Origin: Enchytraeus crypticus | Lineage: Eukaryota; Annelida; Clitellata; Enchytraeida; Enchytraeidae | Direction of reading: 5' to 3' | Length of the DNA: 64,000 nt | NCBI GenBank assembly: GCA_905160935.1 | Contig: CAJHZI010000833.1 | Coordinates: 371,001 to 435,000, forward strand | Part shown: piece after piece, positions 45,830-57,278 of the stretch | How positions within the stretch are numbered: position 1 is the first letter of the stretch | How the letters are laid out: the number at the start of each line of letters is the position of its first letter | Program-made: the position numbers and the translations under genes | The notes under the pieces: model-generated | Told to the model about the DNA's origin: nothing | Seen by the model: the letters and a program-made list of their open reading frames with translations, nothing else | The model's database searches: none

Positions 45830-46777
45830 CGATGTACAATGCTGTAAATGTATATCTATTTCGAGATCTTACCAACTCATTAGTACATATAACGAAGTTT
45901 GTAAGTGTTATTATAATTAATAATGTGTCATTTATTCAAACCACATCGTTTCTGTTATTCTGTATGAAAGTCAAACTTTATCAGTCGAATTTGTATTATT
46001 AAAAACCACAGCTTTTTTTATTAAATCATGTTTTAAATTGTTAATTAGACCATATTCGATGCAGAATGCTTTCTTGTCTAAGTCTTAATTTTAACAAATT
46101 TGACTTAAAACTAGTTAAGATAACCTCATAATCTATCTACCAACAAATAGCACATTCCATAGAGATAATTTATGATTGCCATCAAGACCTGAGACCTACA
46201 TCGGGTGATTCTGCTTTTATAAGTAGTTTAATTCACAAGATTATGAGTTTTGTTTGAAGGTTACGGTCTCTTCGTAGCAATATCTCAATACATCGTGAGA
46301 ATCAGAGAAAAGCAGAAAGTTCATCTTAATATATACGATTGAATGATCCTCTTAAAAGTAATTTATTATTATTGTCGCGTGATAAGTCTGCAATATTTCA
46401 CATGTATTGGGAGTGTTGGACAGGTTTATTAATGGAGCTAATAATATTGAATAATTCGACAGGTTGTAATTACATAAAGTCTTCAGCGTGCACATGTAAG
46501 CCTAAGTTAATCGTGCTAGGCTTGGCTATCAAATCAGATAAAAATTTTCCCTAATAGATTCGAAAATTGCCTCGTGTAGTATTTGAAATAGAGAAATGTA
46601 CCTTCTGATAACTGCACTCTTCCAACCGAGCTAGTGACGTAGATAATGCAACTGATAATAATGCAATAATAACGATGCTAATGATAATAATAATAATGAT
46701 AATGCAACTTTTTAGGAAAGTTCTATTACTGTATTGTAATATCTTAAAGCAGTTGGTGGCTAATTAGTATATATACA

Positions 46778-46811
<34 letters not shown>

Positions 46812-47270
46812 TTATATATACAGGTATAAATATATATTATATACATACAATATATGCATGCAGATTACTATTGTATACTATATATCATACTGTATTTATA
46901 CATACTTGTAGAGACCTCACTCTATATTGGCTATCTATAAGTTTCCAATTACAATATACACAGTATATAATAATAGTGATTTTAAATATAGAATCAAAGA
47001 TAAATATTATTTGATTAGTCAATAGAATACGTTAATCGTTTTTTAAAGTAATGGAAAAGTTAGTAACTTTCATTTGTTAAAGCTTCAGAGTGTTTGATTT
47101 TTTTCACTGACCCAATATTAAGAGCTTTCTCCACATTTTATAGCCTACGTGATGTTAAGAAATTCCACTGAACTAGTAAAATGACGATATCTTTATTTAC
47201 AACCAATAATTTTCTCACGTTGTACAGTTATTAACAACTTCATTTTCATAAAACACTTTTATGAGACTTG
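45830..47270. other. Gene-free stretch
   Basis: AT-rich. AAT/AATG repeats lie at about 46650-46705 and a (TA)n tract at 46770-46808. A 71-codon frame at 46339-46554 shows no motif. Confidence 0.5.
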
Positions 47271-47655
47271 CTTGAGCCCACCCAGAGTTATGGTTTACCA
47301 CTCAATCCTATAGGATTACTCCACCCAGAGTTATGGTTTACCACCCAATCCTATAGAATTAACCCACTCAGAGTTATGGTTTACCACCCAATCCTATAGA
47401 ATTAACCCACTCAGAGTTATGGTTTACCACCCAATCCTATAGAATTAACCCACTCAGAGTTATGGTTTACCACCCAATCCTATAGAATTAACCCACTCAG
47501 AGTTATGGTTTACCACCCAATCCTATAGAATTAACCCACTCAGAGTTATGGTTTACCACCCAATCCTATAGAATTAACCCACTCAGAGTTATGGTTTACC
47601 ACCCAATCCTATAGGATTAACCCACTCAGAGTTATGGTTTATCCACTCAGTTTTA
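47271..47655. repeat. 43-bp satellite, about nine units
   Basis: The unit GAGTTATGGTTTACCACCCA, ATCCTATAGAATTAACCCAC, TCA is repeated with a strict 43-base period; first and last units are diverged. Confidence 0.95.
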
Positions 47656-47932
47656 AAGGATTTAGTCCAGCCAGTACGTGGGTTTGATCACCGAGTCCTA
47701 TGGTTTGCCCATCTAGCTCGTTAGATTGCCAATCCTAAGTTATAAACAATGGCACCTCCTAGAGTAACAGCCGGAATAAAATAATACATATTCATACTCA
47801 TGCTGCTTTTCATTATCCATAAATAACACTCCATCGATCAACTAGCTAATCCCTTCACAATAGACTATGCCTTGTCCACAGCATAACGTAGCCTATAGCT
47901 TGGGATTATATGGCTTCTGAGATGGTTTAAGG

Positions 47933-49291
47933 TAGAGATGAGAATTTTATGAATTTCCAGAGTTCGGGTTTGGTTCGTTGAAAATGAAAGTTCGGTTCGG
48001 TTCGGGTTCGGTTCTAACAAGGGTTCGGGTTCGGTTCGGGTTCGGCTTGCTTTCCAACCCGCAAGAGTTCGATTCGAGTTCGTAAAGATTTGGTTTGGAT
48101 AATGTTGCAATTGTTTAACTTTACTTATAATAATCATGGTTATGACAAACATGTTTAAAATGGCTTTTGGTAAATATGCTTAAAAATTCATTAAGTCATA
48201 ATAGCTGCCACATTTTTTCACCTGGGTAAAAATATGAAAATTAAAAATGGAGAGAAGTGGTATTTATTACTGTACATTTCTTAAAATATTGTTAGTTGAC
48301 CAACAAATGTTCATAATATAGATATTTAGCTTTATTATTGTATCTGAAATACTGTCCTGGATTATAACAAGCAAAAAAATGCTTCATCAGTCTTCTAATT
48401 TTTATTGTCACTATAGGCCTATATACATGTATATTAGATACGTTTATAATTAAGTGGAAATGTCTTGGCTAAAATTTGATCCAATATTTCAGAGACAAAG
48501 TGCAATTTAGTAACATAAAAGTGTCAAATAAAGATGATTTGGTAAACACGTGTAATTCCATAGAAAATGATCATAATGTACACCGTTTGCTATCAACTGA
48601 CCAATAATAAGCTTCACAATTTACCTTAGGGTTTCAAATTTGAAACTCTCAGATCAATTATGAAGTTACGAAAATAGTTATGAAATTATTGCATCGCTAT
48701 GGTGCATAATTATAGCCTTAACACATATAGAATGTCATGTATAATTATTTGTAAATCTGGCTGCAAAATTATTAAAGTAGCACACTAAAATTAGAAAAAA
48801 TTCATAATTTGAATTTAACAAGAACAAATCCACCTAGATTGAGTCAAGCATTTTCAGATTTTTATGGGATACTCTCATCACTTTTGTCTCTTTGGTGTTA
48901 ATCTTCATTCCATATTTCAAATCCGAGTCATTCAGACTATCCATTATCTTCTGTAGGCCCGTCTCGCTTCCCGTTACCATTCCTTTGAACTGCTACCATT
49001 TTAAAATTTGTGTCGGAACCAGCCTTACCAGCCTTTCCTTATGCTACTAGATACTGTAAGACATGTAAATGCAAAAGCTAATAAGTATTTGTATTGTTCT
49101 AACTATCTCTATTTAATGTCAGGCTGGTGAAGAAGAAAGGAACTCCAAGAGTTTGCTTCATTTCGATTTGGACGAAGTCTGGGTTCGGGTTCGGTTCGGT
49201 TCGGCCAGAGTCTGGGTTCGAGTTCGGTTCGGTCAAAATTCTAGATTTTAGGGTTCGGTTCGGTTCGGGTTCGGTTCGATTCCCATCTCTA
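47933..49291. mobile_element. Non-autonomous hAT-type element, 1.36 kb
   Basis: Termini TAGAGATGAGAAT and ATTCCCATCTCTA are inverted with one mismatch and flanked by the 8-bp duplication GTTTAAGG / GTTTAAAG (47925-47932, 49292-49299; 7 of 8). Both subterminal regions carry repeats of GGTTCGGTTCGGG-type text, possible transposase-binding arrays. No transposase frame. An RTE fragment is nested at 48845-48990. Confidence 0.75.
48845..48990 (-). pseudogene. RTE-type LINE fragment inside the hAT element
   Basis: The minus strand encodes GMVTGSETGLQKIMDSLNDS then KYGMKINTKETKVMRVS, matching the same region of the copy at 6640-7546. Confidence 0.75.
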
Positions 49292-49399
49292 GTTTAAAGT
49301 TGCCTTTCTTAGTTTTTGCTCAGTCGCCTCTTAATACATATGTAGTTTACGGTTGGTCTATTCTTCAGCGTCCCGGGCACATCACGGAGAAGAAAGCCA

Positions 49400-50058
49400 C
49401 TCAAATAATTAATATTAATTAGTACATAACGGTATTCTGTAGAGCTGATAATATTTTTTAAATCTACAGTCTACGAGTCGCTGAATGACTGCTCTGTTGA
49501 AATACCCTACCCTAGGCACAAAATTACTATTACTATTTTAAGCAGCTTCTGTTCTTGACGAACCGATTAATGAATGTTTAGAAATGGTCCGACTTAGCCT
49601 ACAACTCGCAAATATTTATGACAGGAAATTTTGCAAATAATAAATTATTTTGCATAATGCTGCTATTTAGTAGATAGTTGAAAATTAGTTGCCACGTTAA
49701 CAGTAGATTGCAAAAGTCATCTGAGCCGAAATAGTAATTTACTAAATTATTTTAAGTAATTTATAATATAATATAATATACTTGTAATATAATAAATAAC
49801 TGAATAAGTTTAAAATCTCCATAATGTATAAAATATCAAAGTAAAAGATGTTATATTCCTATTTCTTGAAATTATGGAAAATTCTAATTCGAGCTGGTGG
49901 AGTGCATTACTTGACAAATTTGTTTCCATTTATTGAACTCAGACTCCGTCGAGTAACAGTTAGTCTTAATTTAATTGGTTAACTAATTGAATTTAGTTTA
50001 TAAGTTTAGTCATATGAAATTAATCACAATTTTGCAGATTTGTAGATACTGTATAAAT
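49400..50058. other. Gene-free stretch
   Basis: AT-rich sequence with a short TATAATATAATA run near 49765. No gene seen. Confidence 0.45.
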
Positions 50059-50059
50059 A

Positions 50060-50275
50060 ATAGTACCCGCGCTGTGCCCAGATCGCTGAAGAATAGACCA
50101 ACCGTGGACTACATGTTTCGTAAAAGGAGACAATGCACTAAGATCCAAACTATCAGCAGTAAGAGCATTCTGATAGTGCGGTTCCAGAAATTTCTACAAA
50201 ATTTTCTAACAAGAATTGAATAATCCATTTGTATTCCGACCCTAGCTAAATTGGGATTCAAGGAAAGATAGCAGG
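50060..50275 (+). mobile_element. Family-A repeat copy
   Basis: CCCGCGCTGTGCCCAGATCG, GTTTCGTAAAAGGAGACAAT, GCACTAAGATCC, end TTCCGACCCTAGCTAAATTG, GGGATTCAAGGAAAGAT. Confidence 0.65.
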
Positions 50276-50621
50276 AGAGTTTCATTCTGATCTCCTTCAT
50301 TCCAACTTAGACCAATAGGAGTCGTAAAATTGTCTATCCTGAAAAATTTAGTTTTTGTAAACTATTTTCTCGGTAAGTCGGTTTATTACGTTAGCTCAAC
50401 ATCAACGACATTATACTCAACTATTCAACGATTGCATAGCATCACACGCAGATCTACAACTAGAAAAACTAGAAACACCCTTATATACCTTTTGCACAAA
50501 AGTTTAGCATTATAGTATTTACAACTTAATTTATGAGTCAGGAAGCTCGCGTAAATTTATTTCTTGAACTGTGTCCTTTTCCAGAAACAAGAACTCTGGC
50601 ACGGCACTGCTTGAAAGACAA

Positions 50622-51012
50622 TCTTTCCACTGACAGACTTTCCACTGACAGGCTTTCCACATACAGATATTCCACTGACAAACGTTCCACTGACAGACCT
50701 TCCACTTACAGACGTCCCACTGACTTTCCACTGACAAACTTTCCACTGAAAGACTTTCCACTGACAGACTATCCCCTGACAGACTTTCCACCGACAGACT
50801 TTCCACTGACAGACTTTCCACTGTCAGACTTTCCACTGACAAACATTCCACTGTCAGACTTTCCACTGACATACTTTCCACTGACAGACTTTCCACTGAC
50901 ACACTTTCCACTGACAGACTATCCACTGACAGACTATCCACTGACAGACTTTTCACTGACACACTTTCCACTGACAGACTATCCACTGACAGACTTTCCA
51001 TTGACATACTTG
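50622..51012. repeat. 15-bp satellite, about 25 units
   Basis: The unit CTGACAGACTTTCCA varies slightly along the array. Because 15 is a multiple of 3 and the unit lacks stops, long frames stay open on both strands (SVESL or DFPLT repeats). It lies about 130 bases beyond the GPCR stop codon. Confidence 0.95.
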
Positions 51013-51140
51013 TCTTTGGTTCGCGGTGTTGTAGCAATATAATTACGATGATCCTTGAGAAGTTCTATTGCTGTTGTTTTTCGTCGTTTAGTCGGCAGTG
51101 GTCTCTTACCACGGCTTCTGTTGTTGCTTTTGTTCAACGC

Positions 51141-53453
51141 TTAGGCGGCGGCGGCTGTGGTAACACTGACCGTGGCGCCCTCAGGCCTAATCTTCTTCCT
51201 TAGGAAGACGTGCTGCACCCCTGCCCTGAACTGAGCGTAGTTGATTGAGTAGACGATAGGGTTGACGCAACAGTTGACGAAGACCATGATGACCGTAAAG
51301 TTGTAGAAATTACTCGTGAAATCCGACTTGGAATAACCGAGGTAGTACATCAAATAATAAACCTAAACATGATAATCCAAATGCACAAAATGTCGTTAAA
51401 AGTATAGACCTATCTATGATTTCAATATAGCATCTAATAGGAGTAAGAACAGGTAACAATAGCATTAACAATTAGACTAACAATTTAAATATTTCTTCTT
51501 AATGTTTTTGTTTAAGTTTTTCACATTCTCTCGTTTTATAATCACTCCTGTTATTATTGTTCATACTTCACTGTTTTCATTTTCTTTTAGGTGTAATTGC
51601 AACTGTATACTTGTGGACCGTACGGAGTTATCATACCCTTTCCTGGATACTAGATAACTAAATATGTAGGCCCCTATTGCCCAAAAGCAACCGATAGATT
51701 TACGGGATTAGTAAAATTGCAGTTCAACCGCTCTTGTTTGCCGATATTCGGCATTTAAGCTGCTAAAAATAACATCTTAATAATATTAATAACACACATT
51801 ATATGCGCTAATATCTATCACTTTAATACCACATATTAAATCCGTTAGCAATTTATTCCATTTTCCTTGTATCCAGTCCCGTAAGTGTCCGAGATTTTAC
51901 TCTTAAAACTCGAGATATGCCTAAAGTAACATCAGTAAATATCATCATCATCTTATTATCATCCTCTTAAGCCTAAAGTAACATCAGTATTCTGTCTCGA
52001 TAGCACACCAGTGACTGAGCGAGCACTGAATCTGAATCCTACACCTACTAATCCGCAGCCTGACAACTTGATGACTTCCTGTTAACTGACCTCTTCCTGA
52101 TTAACTCTAGCTATGAACTGCAAAGCGTCAGAATTAATCATGGTCTGTAACGCATAACTAAATTTAATCGGTTCTCTTGGAGGAAAGGTCAATGGGATGT
52201 AATAATAAAAATAGAGACTTAACGTCCGCTTCCTTATACAAGGATGATGTCAGGGACGTCCCCCATCACATGTCACCACAAATTGATTCACCCTAAACGA
52301 TCTGAAAAAAAACCATGTGCTGAAGAAAAAGTTCCTAAGCGGTGCCTGTCCGATAATAAAAAAACAGTCATGCAATATGAAAAACGTCTACGGTGGAAAG
52401 AAAATATGGATTATAATATGGATTTAAAATGTCTTTATCATAGCTTAAGTCTGAGCTGAACACCAAATGCATCTTATGCGTTCGGAAATAAAAGAACTTT
52501 CCATTTCAATGGTATTTACCAACCTGATTCCACGTCCAACAGAAGATGAAGAAGAAAGCAATGATCGCCAAGGTTTTGATGACGTTTGTCCTAGCCCTAG
52601 CCATGCTCTCATTTCTCTTGGTTTCTTTACCTCCACTAGTCCCATTCTCGCCCTTACCGGACGAACCCGGTCCCTCATTGGACTCGACTCTCTTGTGCAG
52701 AACCAACACCATCCTGGTGTAACCGTAGCTGAGCAGACCAAGAGGTACTAGGTACTGAAGGAACACCGTGAAGATCCCAACAGCTGTCTGGGTTCTTTTG
52801 TTGGGCCAGACAGAATAGACCGTGCACTTGCCTTCTTCTGTAATCATCGCACTTGGTGTCATGTAGCCAATGTTGAAGGCAGGTCCGATGAACCAAGCAA
52901 AACCCAGAGTCAGCCCGATCATGATCTTATTCTTCGAGTAGGTTGTCTTGTGCCAGATGGGATACACCACAGCGAGGAAGCGCTCGAAGGTTAAAGCGAC
53001 TATACCGTAGCTAGAGGTCACGAGAAGCCCCCAAAGAGGCATCTTTGTGTACCACAGGCGACATATGGCTTCGTCGGCTATATTGTGCTGCACGCGTGTT
53101 CTACCAGTATCGGCAAATATGGTCGTGAAGAAAAGAAAGGTGGCCACCGTCGAATCGACGATGCTCTGATTTATGATGTAGACATTGGTGAGTTGTTTGT
53201 GCATGGGCTTATATAGCGCTATTACGACGATGACGTAGATGTTTGAGATAAACCCAAACACGCCTATGACGATGTAGAGAGCCTTGAGGGCTTCTGAGGC
53301 GGTGATGGTGTTGGCACTTCCTTCATTTACTCCCGTTGAGTTACCCCTCGTGTCGTTGATGATCGCGCTGAAGTTCATGACCCTCTGGAATCGAGTCTCA
53401 TGCGGCAACGGCTGACACATAGAAGAACAGTTACTGATTACTCGCTCAGTCAT
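51141..53453 (-). CDS. Rhodopsin-family (class A) peptide-receptor-like GPCR, two exons
   Basis: Seven-helix receptor of 383 residues. Exons: 52524-53453 and 51141-51362, joined in phase 0 (NQ|VYYLMYYLG) between helix 6 and helix 7. Visible landmarks: four N-glycosylation sites in the first 40 residues (N8, N27, N33, N38); Asn71 in helix 1; Asp100 in helix 2; disulphide cysteines C131 and C210; ERF (157-159) in place of DRY followed by LAVVYPIWHK; a Gly/Ser/Lys-rich third loop; CWTW (305-308) in place of CWxP; and NPIVY (344-348). The overall pattern resembles the galanin, allatostatin-A and somatostatin-like receptor expansions of marine invertebrates, but the ligand cannot be assigned. The C-tail is short with a Thr/Ala end. 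A LINE tail ends 3 bases upstream of the ATG, so an upstream non-coding exon or a longer N-terminus is possible. Confidence 0.9.
51783..51912 (-). mobile_element. SINE-2 copy, truncated
   Basis: Minus-strand copy of the 3' half: TAAAATCTCGGACACTTACG, then CGGATTTAATATGTGGTATT, then ATTATTAACA after the family end. It lies in the GPCR intron. Confidence 0.6.
52203..52395 (-). mobile_element. LINE-T1 3' tail
   Basis: The reverse complement reads TTCAGCACATGGTTTTTTTT, AATTTGTGGTGACATGTGAT, GTCCCTGACATCATCCTTGT, GAAGCGGACGTTAAGTCT. It lies in the GPCR intron, sense to the gene. Confidence 0.65.
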
Positions 53454-53456
53454 GGA

Positions 53457-53540
53457 TTAATAATAATAATAATAATAATAATAACAATAATAAAGGTTTA
53501 TCGTCCGTTTCCTTATCCAAGGATGATGTCAGGGAAGTGA
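53457..53540 (-). mobile_element. LINE-T1 3' tail abutting the GPCR start codon
   Basis: On the minus strand: CTTCCCTGACATCATCCTTG, GATAAGGAAACGGACGATAA and then a (TTA)n tail that ends 3 bases before the GPCR ATG. The 5' UTR of that model would therefore be LINE-derived. Confidence 0.7.
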
Positions 53541-55040
53541 TTACTAGAATTGTTAGAATAATTGTTTATTATTGTTTAATCGACCTCTAGTACGAGTAAA
53601 ATTATAGATCAATCAGAGAATTATTTATCATTAGATCAACTAAAGATATTGCAGTATTTTGTCCGTGACACTGACGAATAGGCCATCCGTTAGTTTCAGG
53701 TGTCGTAGGTGGCGACAAAGAAAGAACTAAGGGAAGAAACGTAAGACCAGGGCCATACAGCCAGTACAAAATATAAATCCAACTAGGAAAACTACTACCA
53801 ACTAGAACAATTATAATTATTGACCATTTCGACAATTATTGACCACTCCGCCAAATAATAACCACAATGTCAACTATTGACTACTAGATTAACAGTTTAC
53901 TGCATATTTTATTCCGCAATACTTCTCCCGACCTCTCAAGTAGTAATTAGCTGGCAATTCTCTATACTTCCGTTATGGAAATAATTGGATCGTAGCACAA
54001 TTGGTCTATTGAATAATATACAAAATAGGGATTTAACTAGTTACAACCATACTTACTCGCCAGTTGAACAGCAAAGCTATGCTAAGTTTGCATTTTAGAT
54101 TGTAATAGAGTCAAATGGAATATTTTAAAACATGAAATCACTTTATACCAAGCGCGTTTGTTTCAAATACTGAGTATCATGTATTGTATATTATTGTCCA
54201 TAGTAATATTCAATATAGGCCCTAGAATTTTATCGAATAGTAGAAGTTTTTATAATATAATTATGGTAGGCTTGCATGAATTATACATATGAAAATAAAG
54301 GTAGTGAATGCCATGAAGTCTATTAGCCGAGTCTAGAAATATACAAATTTACGGCTGAACGATTTTTTGCATACTAAGGTTATCTTTAAATTCATTATAA
54401 CTGTATTGGATCATTTGATATTGCATTAGTTACTAGGAGTAAATTTTGAGGTTTATAAATTATAAATCCGTTTATTGAATTAAAACGCCAATCGATCTAT
54501 CGTAAATTTCAAATGGAGTTCACATATTTCCTTCGCATTTCCGAAATTTTCGCGCTGACTTAAGCCAGCTGCGTCTATGCCTATCGTCGTATCAGTTTCC
54601 ATTTATTAATGCATGTTTCTATACACTTCCATGGTTATTTAAAATGATACGTGACTAGCAGGGAAAACAATAACAATCTACATTATCATAATCTACTTAA
54701 AATATTAAACTAACAAATATGGCCTCGGTGTAGTTAGAATTACATATATATTAATGGAGTATTTAATCTTTTTGCTAGTGTATTTCATTACAGTAACGTG
54801 ACAAGTTGAGCAAGTTATATTTAATTCTTTGAAAATGAGAAGCATTTTAGAGACGGCAGTATTTTCTGATGTTTTCACTTCGTAATATACAGTCGCCCAC
54901 GGAGTAAATTAATATATTAATGAAAACATTAATTCTGAGTTGAATTTAAAATATGATTAAAAGAACTGTACTTGGTGCATTGACTTTATACTGGATGATT
55001 GCTTACTGGCCGTGATCCTTAGTCACTAGACTATTTCATT

Positions 55041-55046
<6 letters not shown>
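53540..55046. other. Gene-free stretch upstream of the GPCR
   Basis: AT-rich. 53655-53745 resembles a diverged family-A or family-B head (GACGAATAGGCCATCCGTTA, GTGTCGTAGGTGGCGACAAA). No other gene seen. Confidence 0.45.

Positions 55047-55110
<64 letters not shown>
55047..55110. repeat. (TA)n microsatellite
   Basis: Uninterrupted TA run directly abutting the foldback element. Confidence 0.95.
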
Positions 55111-55115
<5 letters not shown>

Positions 55116-55869
55116 CTGGGGCAAAAAAAATCCCCTAGCGAGATCTCAATAACTTTAAGAAAACTCAAAATATCTCTACGCAATTTACTGAGCTTCTAGG
55201 GAAGGAATTTCTACGTATATCCTGCAAATTTTATGAAAATCTATTGGGCAGAAAAAATATTACAGCGTTTCTACGAAAAAAGTGCAAAATCAGTTTTAAC
55301 AAGGCTCTTTTTACCAGAAGTCTTAATAACTTGGACAAAACTCAAAATTGTTTTACAAAATTTACGGAGCTTCCGGAGGAGAAATTTATACATATATCGT
55401 GTAAATTTGGTGAAAATATATTTAGAAGTAATGAAAATACAGCGTTTCTTCGAAAAAATGTTAAAATCAATTTTAACAAGGCTTATTTAAACAAAACTAC
55501 TGGATATTTTCTTCAAAATTTAGGAATAATTTTAACAGAAGAACGAATTTAAAGCATCTTCTATTGGAGTAGCTAACAAGGTAGTGCAGGCTTAAACTCC
55601 ACCACTTAAGTAAACGGCCCTTTTCAGGGTCGTTATTTTCTTTAAAAGGAACGACTGACATTTCGAAAAGCCTTGTTAAAATTGATTTTAGCACTTTTCT
55701 TTTAGAAATGCTGTAATTTCGTAACTAATGAAAATATTTTCATCAAATTTGCAGGATATACGCAGAAATTCCTCCCCTAGAAGCTCCGTAAATTTTGTAG
55801 AGATATTTTGAGTTTTCTTAAAGTTATTGAGATTTCGCTAAGGGATTATTTTTTTTTGCCCCAGTCTGT
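55111..55869. mobile_element. Foldback element with three copies of an arm module
   Basis: Both ends begin ACAGACTGGGGCAAAAAAAA when read inward, and the inverted arms align over about 200 bases (TCTCAATAACTTTAAGAAAA, CAAAATATCTCTAC, GGAATTTCT, GTATATCCTGCAAATTT, TTTTAACAAGGCT). A third, diverged copy of the arm lies in direct orientation at about 55318-55495. It sits in TA-rich DNA, so TA target duplications cannot be verified. Non-coding; probably a mariner-like MITE or foldback element. Confidence 0.8.
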
Positions 55870-55889
55870 CTATTATTATATAGATATTA

Positions 55890-55915
55890 TTATACATATA
55901 TTATATATATATTAT

Positions 55916-55964
<49 letters not shown>

Positions 55965-55965
55965 C
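55890..55965. repeat. (TA)n microsatellite
   Basis: TA runs just right of the foldback element; another lies at 56048-56092. Confidence 0.9.
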
Positions 55966-56045
55966 TTATATACATGTCAATATACATGCATATATGCATG
56001 TATAAATACATGTATATATTCATGTGTATATATGTATATATATAT

Positions 56046-56096
<51 letters not shown>

Positions 56097-56257
56097 TTCA
56101 GTGCTACTGTTGCATTTTATTTTGTAGAGGGATACGTTTATAAATATACCTATTGATTGATGAACTGATTTGAGCATTGATCTACTCCCTCAGCTATGTT
56201 TTGGCACCAATCAATCAGTTAACAATAAAATAACAGTCACCGGAGGCACTAAGAGTG

Positions 56258-56522
56258 TTTAATAATAACACACATTATAGTGAAATGATCAACTATGTTG
56301 ATATCTATCACTTTTAATACCACATGTTATATCCGTTAGGCAATTTAGTCCATTGTCCGTGTAACCAGTCCAGTGAATGTCCGAGATTTTACTCTCAGAT
56401 CAGCGCGGCTGAGATTCGAACCAACGAGAGTTCAATTCACCTCAGGCTCTGTCATTTAAAACTTCATGACGTATTTTCTACACCCTTAACCATTGCGCTA
56501 TTGAGACATTCTTTAAATTCTT
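56258..56522 (-). mobile_element. SINE-2 (tRNA-derived) copy
   Basis: The reverse complement contains GAATGTCTCAATAGCGCAAT, a degenerate B-box region (GTTGGTTCGAATCTCAG), TGAGAGTAAAATCTCGGACA and the characteristic end matching TTCACTATAATG. Confidence 0.72.
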
Positions 56523-56639
56523 TAAATGACATGTTTAAATGAATCTCATGTTAAATTATGAATATAAAGTTAGCTATGGAGATTCTCATGCGGTTTCAAA
56601 TAGAGAAAAGAAGACAAATAGAAGCTAACACAGAAAGCA

Positions 56640-56762
56640 CATGTTTTAGATTTATTAGTTGCAAAAGGGTGTGGCTGAAGAATCGCCTTTCGGAAGAGAT
56701 TATCAATTTGATCTATGGAGTGATTATCATGAAGTGTGAAGTCATACTCTGAGTATGAAAAA
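56640..56762 (+). mobile_element. Family-B repeat 3' end, diverged
   Basis: GATTATCAATTTGATCTATG, GAGTGATTATCATGAAGTG and ACTCTGAGTATGAA follow the family-B end order. Confidence 0.45.
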
Positions 56763-56827
56763 GTGCCTTGGATCTGCTACTTTTAAAAATACTGGAGGGA
56801 ATGTGAGATACTGATTCATTTAAGGCA

Positions 56828-56902
<75 letters not shown>
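56828..56902. repeat. (TA)n microsatellite
   Basis: Uninterrupted TA run. Confidence 0.95.
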
Positions 56903-56903
<1 letters not shown>

Positions 56904-57047
56904 TGCTTACTCTATAATGATGAATTTGTAGGATATAAAAATTAGCAACTTGTTCGGACTTAGAGGGTTATCACATATTGAATACGTCAATAAGAGAAAT
57001 TATTTAAAAGTTGCATTTTATATTGATGGCATTGTTTTTGTATAATG

Positions 57048-57049
<2 letters not shown>

Positions 57050-57093
<44 letters not shown>

Positions 57094-57141
57094 ATATATT
57101 ATATTTATTGGCCTATATATATATATATATATATATACAGT

Positions 57142-57183
<42 letters not shown>

Positions 57184-57204
57184 CCTATATATATATATAT
57201 ATAT

Positions 57205-57276
<72 letters not shown>
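57050..57276. repeat. Compound (TA)n array with ACATGTA and GGCCTA interruptions
   Basis: More than 200 bases of TA; the interruptions TTGGCCTATA and GGGCCTATA divide it into sub-blocks. The frames it opens are not genes. Confidence 0.9.

Positions 57277-57278
<2 letters not shown>

Larger units (their letters stand above)
47818..49395 (-). mobile_element. Family-B repeat split by a hAT-type insertion
   Basis: Left half 47818-47932 (AGCTAATCCCTTCACAATAG, GGCTTCTGAGATGGTTTAA) and right half 49292-49395 (AAGTTGCCTTTCTTAG, GCTCAGTCGCCTC, GGTTGGTCTATTCTTCAGCG) join collinearly when 47933-49291 and one target duplication are removed. Confidence 0.75.

Noticed and set aside
50531-51042. Two opposing frames of about 168 codons (SVESL/DFPLT repeats)
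   Set aside because: Both are products of a 15-bp satellite with no stops in several frames; no splice or domain support.
55233-55552. Two overlapping plus-strand frames of 85 and 102 codons
   Set aside because: Both lie in the arms and middle of the foldback element and repeat the same arm text.
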